From contig JAKOVA010000053.1 in assembly GCA_029782335.1 (NCBI GenBank), positions 1-64,000 on the forward strand: a stretch of DNA of 64,000 nucleotides. Direction: 5' to 3'. Under the pieces are notes generated by a model. That model was not told where the DNA came from and ran no database searches. It saw only the letters and a program-made list of their open reading frames with translations. Source of the stretch: Actinomycetes bacterium (lineage in GTDB: Bacteria > Actinomycetota > Acidimicrobiia > Acidimicrobiales > Microtrichaceae). A program made the position numbers and the translations under genes. The first letter of the stretch is position 1, and each line of letters begins with the position of its first letter. Below are positions 38,639-46,534 of this stretch, piece by piece.

Positions 38639-38748
38639 CGGTCAGCACGCGCGGCGAGGTGGCGGCGGATCGCCCGGCCGAGGCCGACGACCATCGGCAC
38701 GACGATCACGACCAACAACCCGAAACCGATCACATCGGCCAGATGCAT
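38635..38748 (-). CDS. Small ORF, 37-aa single-TM peptide
   Basis: MHLADVIGFGLLVVIVVPMVVGLGRAIRRHLAARADR; stop overlaps the start of the CPBP gene. Confidence 0.4.
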   Translation of the reverse strand: MHLADVIGFGLLVVIVVPMVVGLGRAIRRHLAARADR

Positions 38749-38930
38749 GCCGTGAGTCTGCAGGCAGTCCGCCGACCCGGCGAATCCGCAGCGACCGCCA
38801 CGGGCCCGGTGGTGTCACCCTGGAACTGACTCAACTGCTGGTCGGAGGCATCGGGTCACGAACTGCTCAGCGAACCGCTGGCGGTTCCCGGCGGGTACTC
38901 ACCTAGCCAGATGCAAGCGACGCGGTGTGG

Positions 38931-39428
38931 TCATCGTGGTCCGTTCCTCATCCAGCTGTCCCAGTCCCCCATGTTCTGTGCCATCCAGTCGGTCATCTGC
39001 TGGCACCATGCCGAGGTGTCGACCCCGCCGGGCACAGAGTCGGGTGTGCCAGCCATCCACTGCTCGCACGTGGCGCGCATGTTGGAGGGGTTCTGCCACA
39101 TCATCGGTCCCATCATCTGGCCGCGGTCCATCATCGAAGCGTCGCCCGTCCGGCCGTTCATCCAGCCGGCCATCGAGTTGCACCAGTCGTCGTCGGGCCC
39201 GCCGGCGCCCTGGTAGCCGTCGGCCCACTGCTGACAGCCGTCCTGCATCCAGCCGATCTGCGCCGCAGCGTCGTCGGAGGAGTCGTCGCTGTTGACGAGC
39301 AGGACGGCCCCGATGATGCCTGCGACCGCCAGGACGGCGATGACCGCACCGATGACGATCCAACGGTTCGTCGAGCTGGCCCGTTCCGGTTCCTCGGGTG
39401 CGGCCGCGGTATGAGCCGTGTCGTCCAT
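38931..39428 (-). CDS. Membrane-anchored Cys/Met/Trp-rich protein
   Basis: N-terminal TM; four C-x-x-[WM] blocks (GCQQWADG, WCNSMAGWM, TCEQWMAG, WCQQMTDWM). Confidence 0.6.
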   Translation of the reverse strand: MDDTAHTAAAPEEPERASSTNRWIVIGAVIAVLAVAGIIGAVLLVNSDDSSDDAAAQIGWMQDGCQQWADGYQGAGGPDDDWCNSMAGWMNGRTGDASMMDRGQMMGPMMWQNPSNMRATCEQWMAGTPDSVPGGVDTSAWCQQMTDWMAQNMGDWDSWMRNGPR

Positions 39429-39568
39429 CTCTCCATCGTGCGCCCCGTTCGAGGGTGAGGGAAGTGCCCTTCGGCCCAGGTACGGGAAAGCGTCCAGGAC
39501 GCCCAGCGTGCGAAGACAACGTGAAGCCTGCGACGCAAGATGCCCCTTGACCAGGGGAGTGATCGCGC

Positions 39569-39592
39569 ATATCTGTATAGCTATGCAGATAT
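39569..39592. promoter_or_regulatory. 24-bp near-perfect palindrome ATATCTGTATAGCTATGCAGATAT, ArsR operator overlapping the start codon
   Basis: Read directly; one mismatched pair; TTGACC-N17-TATCTG overlaps it. Confidence 0.7.
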
Positions 39593-39972
39593 CGAATAGT
39601 ACGGCGCCGCTCGACGAGTGCGAGATCAAGCAGGTCGATGTCGACAAGGTCGCCGTCGTTCGCGGACTCATCGACGCCGCGGAGGCGTCCCGCCTGGCCG
39701 ACCTGTTCAAGCTGTTGGGCGACCCGACCCGCGCACGGATCCTCTACGCGTTGTTGGAGGCCGGCGAGATGTGCGTCTGCGACATCAGCGAAACCGTCGA
39801 GATCCCCGAGTCGACCGCGTCCCACGCCCTCCGGCTGCTGCGCACCGCCGGGGTCGTCCGAAACCGCCGTGACGGTCGCATGGTGCACTACTCCCTCGAC
39901 GACGCCCACGTCCGCATGCTGTTGGACCTGTCGCTCCAGCACCTCCGCCACGACCAGGACTGCGCATCGTGA
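39583..39972 (+). CDS. ArsR/CadC family metalloregulator
   Basis: LADLFKLLGDPTRARILYALLEAGEMCVCDISETVEIPESTASHALRLLRTAGVV; ECIxxC-type motifs. Confidence 0.88.
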   Translation: MQISNSTAPLDECEIKQVDVDKVAVVRGLIDAAEASRLADLFKLLGDPTRARILYALLEAGEMCVCDISETVEIPESTASHALRLLRTAGVVRNRRDGRMVHYSLDDAHVRMLLDLSLQHLRHDQDCAS

Positions 39973-40586
39973 ATCGGGCAACGGTCGCGCTCCTGCTGGA
40001 AGTGGTGTTCTTCGCATTGGCGTTCGGTTGGCGGTCCTGGGTCCAGTGGCGTCGCACCGGTTCGACTGGGTTCATCCGGCCACGGCGCGGGGCGAGCACA
40101 GCGGAGCTCCTCGGGTCGATCGGGTTCGTGCTCGCCCTCGTCCTGCTGGTCGCCGCCCCGCTCGCCGACCTCGCCGGAATGGCGCGCGTCACGCTCCTCG
40201 ACACCACCTGGGCAGCCGCAGCCGGGTTCACGCTCGGAGTCGGCGGAGTGGCCTTGACACTGGTCGCCCAGCTGGCCATGGGCGACTCGTGGCGCATCGG
40301 CGTCGACCTGTCCACCCGCACCGACCTCGTCACCGACGGCGTGTTCGGTTCGGTCCGCAACCCCATCTTCACTGCGATGGTCGTCGCGACCGTCGGGCTC
40401 GTGCTCCTGGTCCCCAACCCGGTCAGCGCAGCTGCGCTCCTCGTGCTCGTCGCTGCGCTCGAGGTCCAGGTCCGCATGGTCGAGGAGCCCTACCTGCGCA
40501 CCATCCACGGACCCGCCTACGACACGTACCTCACATCCGCTGGCCGGTTCGTCCCCGGCGTCGGTCTCGAATCCGCGACGCGATGA
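39969..40586 (+). CDS. Isoprenylcysteine carboxyl methyltransferase (ICMT)-family membrane protein
   Basis: LVTDGVFGSVRNPIFTAMV, EEPYLRTIHGPAYDTYLTSAGRFVPGV. Confidence 0.82.
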   Translation: MNRATVALLLEVVFFALAFGWRSWVQWRRTGSTGFIRPRRGASTAELLGSIGFVLALVLLVAAPLADLAGMARVTLLDTTWAAAAGFTLGVGGVALTLVAQLAMGDSWRIGVDLSTRTDLVTDGVFGSVRNPIFTAMVVATVGLVLLVPNPVSAAALLVLVAALEVQVRMVEEPYLRTIHGPAYDTYLTSAGRFVPGVGLESATR

Positions 40587-41203
40587 CGCCCCTCGATCGT
40601 GACCGCCTGGTCAAGCGCGGGCTCTGGCTCGCCGCACTCACCATCACCTGGAACGTCATCGAGGCCGTCGTCGCGATCAGCGCCGGCATCGCCGCCGGCT
40701 CACTCGCCCTCGTCGCGTTCGGATTCGACTCGATCATCGAGGTGCTCTCCGCCTGGGTCGTCGTCTGGCAGTTCCGCGGCGAACTGCGCGGCGGCTACGA
40801 CGAGGAACGAGAACGCAAGGCACTCAAGGCCATCGCCGTCACGTTCTTCGTGCTCGCCGCGTACGTCGTGTTCGAAGCCGGGCGCGACCTGTTGTTCACC
40901 GACGGCCAGGCCGATGAATCGACTATTGGGATCGTCCTCGCCGCCCTGTCCCTCGCCGTCATGCCCACCCTCGCCTGGGCCAAGCGCCGCACCGCCATCG
41001 ACCTCGGATCCCCCACCCTCCGAGCCGACGCACAAGAGACGTTCCTGTGCGCATGGCTGTCCGCCGCGCTGCTCGCCGGGCTCGTCCTCAACGCCACACT
41101 CGGATGGTGGTGGGCCGACTCGCTCGCCGCACTCGCCATCGCAGGCCTCGCCGTCAAAGAAGGCCGCGAAGCCTGGGAAGGCGACCACTGCGACGACGAC
41201 TGA
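40583..41203 (+). CDS. Cation (CDF-like) transporter
   Basis: NVIEAVVAISAGIAAGSLALVAFGFDSIIEVLSAWVVVW. Confidence 0.82.
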   Translation: MTPLDRDRLVKRGLWLAALTITWNVIEAVVAISAGIAAGSLALVAFGFDSIIEVLSAWVVVWQFRGELRGGYDEERERKALKAIAVTFFVLAAYVVFEAGRDLLFTDGQADESTIGIVLAALSLAVMPTLAWAKRRTAIDLGSPTLRADAQETFLCAWLSAALLAGLVLNATLGWWWADSLAALAIAGLAVKEGREAWEGDHCDDD

Positions 41204-41576
41204 CGTGCTCGTTCACGTACCGGACAAGCGATCTGTCGAGGATCGCACTACCATCGCGACTACCTGCCGAGCCGAGCCACCCACCGTGGCGAAGACCCTC
41301 GAGCACGCACGACGCGGCGGTACAGGCGCAGAGAGGTTCCGGCGTGGCCGGCCCGAGCCGCCGCACGAATAATTCGGACGAATCTTCGCGCTTGCATCTT
41401 CTCGACGCGCTTAGGTCGGGCATGCAGCATGTTGCAGATCTGATTCGCCCGATGACCGAGGCCTCGGCAACCGGCCCGGGGCTTGCGTCGGAGCCAGCTG
41501 GGCGAACCATCCGGGCACTCCTGCCTGCGTTCCGCTCGATGGCAGCACCCCCGCGCCGGCTGCGCCCGCCACGTGC

Positions 41577-41635
41577 CACGATCCGTGAGAAACCCCTCTG
41601 ACGTTCGTGACGTCCAGTCCGGTCTGCTGTCATCG
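41577..41635. repeat. Conserved right-end module of the left island
   Basis: Ungapped ~71% identity (42/59) to 53635-53693. Confidence 0.6.
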
Positions 41636-41691
41636 TGCCCGGGGAGAGATTCGAACTCTCACGGAGCGTGAGCTCCCGAGGGGTTTAAGCC
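41628..41691. repeat. 64-bp direct repeat (1 mismatch) with 53686-53749; att-site candidate
   Basis: tgtcatcgtgcccggggagagattcgaactctcacggagcgtgagctccc[g/a]aggggtttaagcc. Confidence 0.9.
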
Positions 41692-41696
41692 TTCGA
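41636..41696 (-). tRNA. 3'-half fragment of tRNA-Leu(TAA); island junction
   Basis: Near-identical to the 3' half of the tRNA at 53694-53779; no 5' half. Confidence 0.85.
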
Positions 41697-41704
41697 CTCA
41701 CGGT

Positions 41705-41837
41705 GACGGTTTGTGTCGCTGGGACAGAGCTGGTGCTGTCCACTTGGCCGTTCCGGGCGTCGACGGCGGGATTCGTGACGCCTCGTGCGGCCAAGTTCGG
41801 GGGATTCCGGGTAGTTCGCGACTATTTCCGCGACTAC
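41705..41837. repeat. Conserved noncoding island-end module, copy B
   Basis: ~77% identity to 18286-18418; both end in gtagttcgcgacta[c/t]ttccgcgactac. Confidence 0.7.
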
Positions 41838-41874
41838 GCGCCGACGCCGAAGCGTCTCCCTCATCCCTCGGCGG

Positions 41875-41891
41875 GGGGTCGATTCGACCCC
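41875..41891 (-). terminator. Hairpin GGGGTCGA-T-TCGACCCC downstream of tetR; possible terminator
   Basis: Perfect 8-bp arms; no clear U-tract. Confidence 0.35.
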
Positions 41892-41962
41892 TCCCCCCCG
41901 ACCCGTCACTGCGGCGCTCGGACCTGAGCGTCGCCTGTGCCGCTGACCGGCAACGTCGGGGC

Positions 41963-42550
41963 CTACGGCCTTACGTCGGGCCGGATCCCGCTCCAGAAGA
42001 GCGGCAGGATCTGCCCACTGACCTCGTCGGCATCGAGGTGGTTGTCGATGACGAGGCTTCGGAGACCGATGACCGTTACGGCCCCGTAGAGCGCCGTCGC
42101 GGCGATCTCGGGGTCGACCGGACGGAGCGTGCCGTTCGCCGCGCCGAGCGCTAGGAGTCGGCGGACCGGTTCGTGGAAGGCGGCGTTGATCCCGGCGGCG
42201 AGATCGGGAAGCTTGCCCGCTTTGCCGAGGTTGGCCGTGAGTAGCTGGGCGGTGGCGGGGAACTCGCCGAGGTGTGCGAGTTGGGCTCGCACGACGGCGG
42301 CGAGCCGGTCGGGGATGGCAGCGTCTGGATCCTCCGCAGCGGCGACGGCGTCGGTGAGCCGCTCGAGCATTCGAGTCAGGAGGAACTGGAGGATCTCGTC
42401 CTTGGATGAGAAGTAGTAGTAGAGCGTTGCGCGTGGGATGCCGCTGGCCTCGGCGATGTCCTCGGTGCGAACCTCGTCCCAGGAGAGCGCCAGCTCCCCG
42501 GCGGTGGCCAGGAGCTTGTCGGCCATCGGCGCGGGGACTGATCGGCTCAT
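41963..42550 (-). CDS. TetR family transcriptional regulator
   Basis: TAGELALSWDEVRTEDIAEASGIPRATLYYYFSSKDEILQFLL. Confidence 0.88.
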   Translation of the reverse strand: MSRSVPAPMADKLLATAGELALSWDEVRTEDIAEASGIPRATLYYYFSSKDEILQFLLTRMLERLTDAVAAAEDPDAAIPDRLAAVVRAQLAHLGEFPATAQLLTANLGKAGKLPDLAAGINAAFHEPVRRLLALGAANGTLRPVDPEIAATALYGAVTVIGLRSLVIDNHLDADEVSGQILPLFWSGIRPDVRP

Positions 42551-42602
42551 CGGTTGCGGTCCTTCACTTGTGCCTCGGGCCGGAACCTCGGGCGCCGCCC
42601 GG

Positions 42603-42619
42603 TTGGACGACGCGTCCAA
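42603..42619. promoter_or_regulatory. 17-bp palindromic operator TTGGACG-ACG-CGTCCAA
   Basis: Perfect arms, upstream of tetR; resembles 46508-46524. Confidence 0.65.
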
Positions 42620-42621
42620 GC

Positions 42622-43119
42622 CTACGAGTCGTGGTGGGGCTGGTCGAACGCCGCGGCCCTCGTGTCGCGAAGCGGCACGACCAGGACCGGACGATCGCTG
42701 GTTTCCGCGAGGCGGATCGCCGTGCAGCGGAACCTGCCGATGGACGTCTTGTGGTCGTGTCGGCCGACGACGACACAGGCTGCCCGGTGGCGGTGCGCGG
42801 CGTCGGCGAGCGCGGTCGCTGCGTCGCCGGCGCGGATCTCGAAGCTCCAGTCCAGGTCGGCACCGGCGAGGGCGAGCTGGCAGTCGAGGTGACAGCGATC
42901 TGCCAGCTCTTCGCGGGTGAGCGCGACCGCCCCCGCAGCGGTCGGGACGGCGATGGCGAAGCCGGATGTCGCGGGGATGACGTGCACGACCACGAGATGG
43001 GTGTGGCGCTGCGTGGCGAGCTCCAACGCTCGCTCGAGCGCGGGGAGCTCGTCGGAGCCGCTGCGCATCCCGACGATCACGGGATTGAGCGCGGATGGGT
43101 GCCGGACCGGGCGGCTCAC
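42622..43119 (-). CDS. Universal stress protein (UspA) family
   Basis: VIVGMRSGSDELPALERALELA...ACVVVGRHDHK...RPVLVVPL. Confidence 0.8.
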   Translation of the reverse strand: MSRPVRHPSALNPVIVGMRSGSDELPALERALELATQRHTHLVVVHVIPATSGFAIAVPTAAGAVALTREELADRCHLDCQLALAGADLDWSFEIRAGDAATALADAAHRHRAACVVVGRHDHKTSIGRFRCTAIRLAETSDRPVLVVPLRDTRAAAFDQPHHDS

Positions 43120-44738
43120 CGGATGACTGGCTCGTCCTCGGGAGCGTGCCGGTGGAGCCGTGGCTCCGCTTCCGCAGCGGTCTTGGGCCCGCGCAGCGCG
43201 GTGAAGCCAGCGGCGGCCAGGCAGACGCCGGCGCCGAGCAGCAGCGCCGGGGGCATCCCGTCGACGAACGCAGACCTCGCGCCCGCTGCAAGGGCAGCGC
43301 CGTTCTCGCCGAGTTGCCCTGCGACCGCGAGAGCGCCGCCGATGCCTTCGCTGACCGGTTCGACGATCTCACCGGGCAGCCCGGCGAGATCAGGCTCGAT
43401 GTTGGAGCGGTACGCGGCGTTCAACACGGATCCGATGAGCGCGATGCCCACCGCCCCTCCCATCTCCCGGACGGTGTCGTTCAGCGCCGATGCCACCCCT
43501 TGCTTCTCCTCGGGCAGCGATGAGGTGATCGCCGCGGTCGACGGGCTCATCGCGAGGCCGACGCCTGCGCCGAGGATGAGCACACCTGGCAAGACGCTGA
43601 GGTACCCGCCGGTGGGATCTGCCATGACGGCGAAGAGACCCAAGCCCGCCGCCATGGCCAGCATTCCGGTGACGAGCGTCCTGCGGAATCCGATTCGTTC
43701 GGCGATCGTCGGCGCAATGGTCGACAGCGGCATCATGACTGCTGCCATCGGGAGCAGACCGGTCGCGGCTCGCAGCGCCGAGTAGCCCAGCACCGCCTGG
43801 AGGTACTGCACGAGCACGAGGAACATCGAGAACATCACGGCGAACACGACGAAGAGGTTCACCGACCCTGCGGCGAGGCCACGGATCGCGAAGATCCGGA
43901 CGTCCAGCAGCGGATGCTCTCTCCGCAGCTCGACCACGATGAACGCAGCGGCACCGAGTAGTCCGGCAGCGGCTGCGACGATGGTGATCGGCGCAGTCCA
44001 GCCCTGTTCCGGTCCTTCGTGGATGGCGAGCACCAGGCCGCCGACGGCGACGATGGACAGCAGCGAGCCTGCGATGTCGAAGCCGGTGTCGACGTGCTCG
44101 ACCGAGTGCGGCACGACGACGACGGTGAGCACGAACGACACCGCCGCGAGCGCGACGGGCAGCGCGAAGACCCACGGCCAGGTGGCGTTGTCGATGATCG
44201 CTGCGGAGACGAACAACCCGATGATCCCACCTGCGCCAGCGAAACCGGCCCAGGTTCCGATCGCCTTGGCCTGCTGCGCGGCGGGGAAGCTGGTGGTGAT
44301 GACCGACAACGTGACGGGCATGACCATGGCTGCAGCGAATCCGGCGGCGACTCGAAGCGCGATCAGTGTGGTCGGGTCCGTCGCGAAGGCAGCGGCGATG
44401 TTCGTCGCGGCAAATGCGACCAGGCCGATGAGCAGCACCGGCTTGCGGCCCCACCGGTCGCCGATGGCTCCGACGGGCATGAGGAGCGCTGCGAGTGCCA
44501 GCGTGTACCCGTTGATGATCCAGAGCAGTTGGCTCTGCGACGCGCCGAGGTCCTCGGCCAAGGCCTGCTGGGCGACGTTGAGCCCGGAGACGGATGCGAC
44601 GACGGCGACGAGCGCCACGCACATCGCCGCGAGGATCAGCCGCCGGCGAACGGGGTCGACGATGACGACGTCATGGAGGTCGCTGGGGTCCTGGTCCACG
44701 TTCGCTGCGGGAGCGGGGTCTGGATGGGCGGCGGGCAT
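43116..44738 (-). CDS. MFS transporter (DHA2, 14-TM-like)
   Basis: SQLLWIINGYTLALAALLMPVGAIGDRWGRKPVLLIGL; 4-nt overlap with the usp gene. Confidence 0.88.
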   Translation of the reverse strand: MPAAHPDPAPAANVDQDPSDLHDVVIVDPVRRRLILAAMCVALVAVVASVSGLNVAQQALAEDLGASQSQLLWIINGYTLALAALLMPVGAIGDRWGRKPVLLIGLVAFAATNIAAAFATDPTTLIALRVAAGFAAAMVMPVTLSVITTSFPAAQQAKAIGTWAGFAGAGGIIGLFVSAAIIDNATWPWVFALPVALAAVSFVLTVVVVPHSVEHVDTGFDIAGSLLSIVAVGGLVLAIHEGPEQGWTAPITIVAAAAGLLGAAAFIVVELRREHPLLDVRIFAIRGLAAGSVNLFVVFAVMFSMFLVLVQYLQAVLGYSALRAATGLLPMAAVMMPLSTIAPTIAERIGFRRTLVTGMLAMAAGLGLFAVMADPTGGYLSVLPGVLILGAGVGLAMSPSTAAITSSLPEEKQGVASALNDTVREMGGAVGIALIGSVLNAAYRSNIEPDLAGLPGEIVEPVSEGIGGALAVAGQLGENGAALAAGARSAFVDGMPPALLLGAGVCLAAAGFTALRGPKTAAEAEPRLHRHAPEDEPVIR

Positions 44739-44864
44739 TGTGCGCTCCTGCAGGGGTGGGCCATTCGATCCCGGCTGGATCAATCGGCAGACGAACAATA
44801 TGACACGACGCCATCTATACGACACTCTGTTGCACTTCGAGCACGCTTCGCTACGATCCCGGGT

Positions 44865-45464
44865 GTGACGACGACTGAGGTTCTCCACATCGACCCTCGG
44901 GTGATCCGGACCCGAGTGGCGGTGCTCACCGCCGCCCGCGAGGTGCTCGTCGACGAAGGTTGGGAGGGGGTGACGGTGGCTCGGGTTGCTGAGCGCAGCG
45001 GTTACGCACGGACGACGCTGTACCGGCACTGGCCCCAGCGACTCGACCTGCTGCGCGACCTGATCCGCGAAGAGGCCGCCGTCGCACACTCTGTGCCGGG
45101 AGGCGAGCTGCGTGCGGACCTCGTCGCCGAGGTAGAGGCGTTCCGCTCAGCGATGACCGCTGCCGGGCTGGGACGGGCGATGATCGCGATCGGCCAGCAC
45201 GCACGGGAGGATCCCGAGGTGGCCGAGCTCAACAGCGCGTTGCGGGTCGAAGGCTCCCGGGTGCTCGACGAGATCATCGAGCACGGGATCACACGAGGGT
45301 TGCTTCGCCCCGATGCGGGTGCCGGCGCGGCGGTGTCCATGCTGGTGGGGCCCGTGCTGTTCCGGTACCTGTTCGAGCCCGAGGGCCTCACCGCGAGCTT
45401 CGTCGAAGGTGTCGTCGATCGTTTCATCGAGGCGTTCGCAATCGACGTCGAGGGCGAACAGTGA
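44865..45464 (+). CDS. TetR family transcriptional regulator
   Basis: AAREVLVDEGWEGVTVARVAERSGYARTTLYRHWPQRLDLL. Confidence 0.87.
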   Translation: MTTTEVLHIDPRVIRTRVAVLTAAREVLVDEGWEGVTVARVAERSGYARTTLYRHWPQRLDLLRDLIREEAAVAHSVPGGELRADLVAEVEAFRSAMTAAGLGRAMIAIGQHAREDPEVAELNSALRVEGSRVLDEIIEHGITRGLLRPDAGAGAAVSMLVGPVLFRYLFEPEGLTASFVEGVVDRFIEAFAIDVEGEQ

Positions 45465-46483
45465 AGCTGGACCTGATGACCGCAGGAATGCCGCTGCGCG
45501 CAGTGCAGCAGCTCGCTCGTCATGCCACCGAGGCCGGGTTCGCTGGGCTCGTCATCACCGAAGCCGGGCGAACCCCCTATCTGTCGGCGGCCGCCGCTGC
45601 CCTCGCGGCGGATCTCGACATCCTGACCGGGATCGCAGTGGCGTTCCCGAGGAGCCCGATGGTCACCGCCCAGGTCGCGTGGGAGTTGGCCGAGGCCAGC
45701 GACGGTCGATTCCGGCTCGGGCTCGGGACCCAGGTGCGCGCCCACATCGAACGGCGCTACGGGGTGGACTTCGATCCGCCGGGCCCGCGGATGCTCGACT
45801 ATCTACTCGCAGTCCGGGACTGCTTCGCGGCGTTCCGGACCGGCGAGTTGTCCCACCACGGCGAGTTCTACGACCTGTCGCTGTTGCCACCGATGTGGTC
45901 GCCGGGCCCGATCAGCGCCCCTGACCCGCCGATCGACCTCGCAGCGGTGAACCCGTGGATGCTGCGCGTCGCAGGCGCCCACGCTGACGGCGTCCACGTG
46001 CACCCGCTCAACACGTCGACGTACCTACGCCAGACCGTGCTGGCGAATCTCGCCACCGGGGCAGCCACAGCGGGGCGCTCCGTCGCGGACCTCGAGGTCA
46101 TCGTGCCGGCCTTCATCGTCGCGGGTGACTCAGACGACGACCGGTCACGTTGGCGCGAGTTGGCCCGGATGCAGATCGCCTTCTACGGGTCGACGCCGAA
46201 CTACTCGTTCATCTTCGACCAGATCGACCGGCCCGGAACGACCGCGGCGTTGCGTGAGCGACAGCGGCAGGGCGACCTCGCCGGGATGGCAGCACTGATC
46301 GACGACGACATGCTGGCCGAGTTCGTCATCGAGGGCTCCTGGTCCGGCATCGCAGACGCAATCGCGGACCGCTACGACGGCATCGCGACGCGCGTCGTCA
46401 ACTACTTCGGCGCGATCGCCTGGGCCGACGAACCGGTGTCGATGCGCCCATGGCGCGACATCACCCGAGCGCTCGCCACCTGA
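45461..46483 (+). CDS. LLM-class F420-dependent oxidoreductase (TIGR03617-like)
   Basis: FAGLVITEAGRTPYLSAAAAALAADLDILTGIAVAFPRSPMVTAQVAWELAEASDGRFRLGLGTQ. Confidence 0.88.
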   Translation: MKLDLMTAGMPLRAVQQLARHATEAGFAGLVITEAGRTPYLSAAAAALAADLDILTGIAVAFPRSPMVTAQVAWELAEASDGRFRLGLGTQVRAHIERRYGVDFDPPGPRMLDYLLAVRDCFAAFRTGELSHHGEFYDLSLLPPMWSPGPISAPDPPIDLAAVNPWMLRVAGAHADGVHVHPLNTSTYLRQTVLANLATGAATAGRSVADLEVIVPAFIVAGDSDDDRSRWRELARMQIAFYGSTPNYSFIFDQIDRPGTTAALRERQRQGDLAGMAALIDDDMLAEFVIEGSWSGIADAIADRYDGIATRVVNYFGAIAWADEPVSMRPWRDITRALAT

Positions 46484-46507
46484 GGTCGCCGCACCCACGG
46501 CTTTTGG

Positions 46508-46524
46508 TTAGACGCTGTGTCTAA
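46508..46524. promoter_or_regulatory. 17-bp palindromic operator TTAGAC-GCTGT-GTCTAA upstream of the MMPL gene
   Basis: Perfect 6-bp arms; 12/17 positions match 42603-42619. Confidence 0.65.
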
Positions 46525-46534
46525 ACTCTGCGTC

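Noticed and set aside
44739-44864. Third TetR operator between the MFS and TetR genes
   Set aside because: Only a weak direct repeat (tatgacacg/tatacgacac); no palindrome matching the 17-bp consensus.
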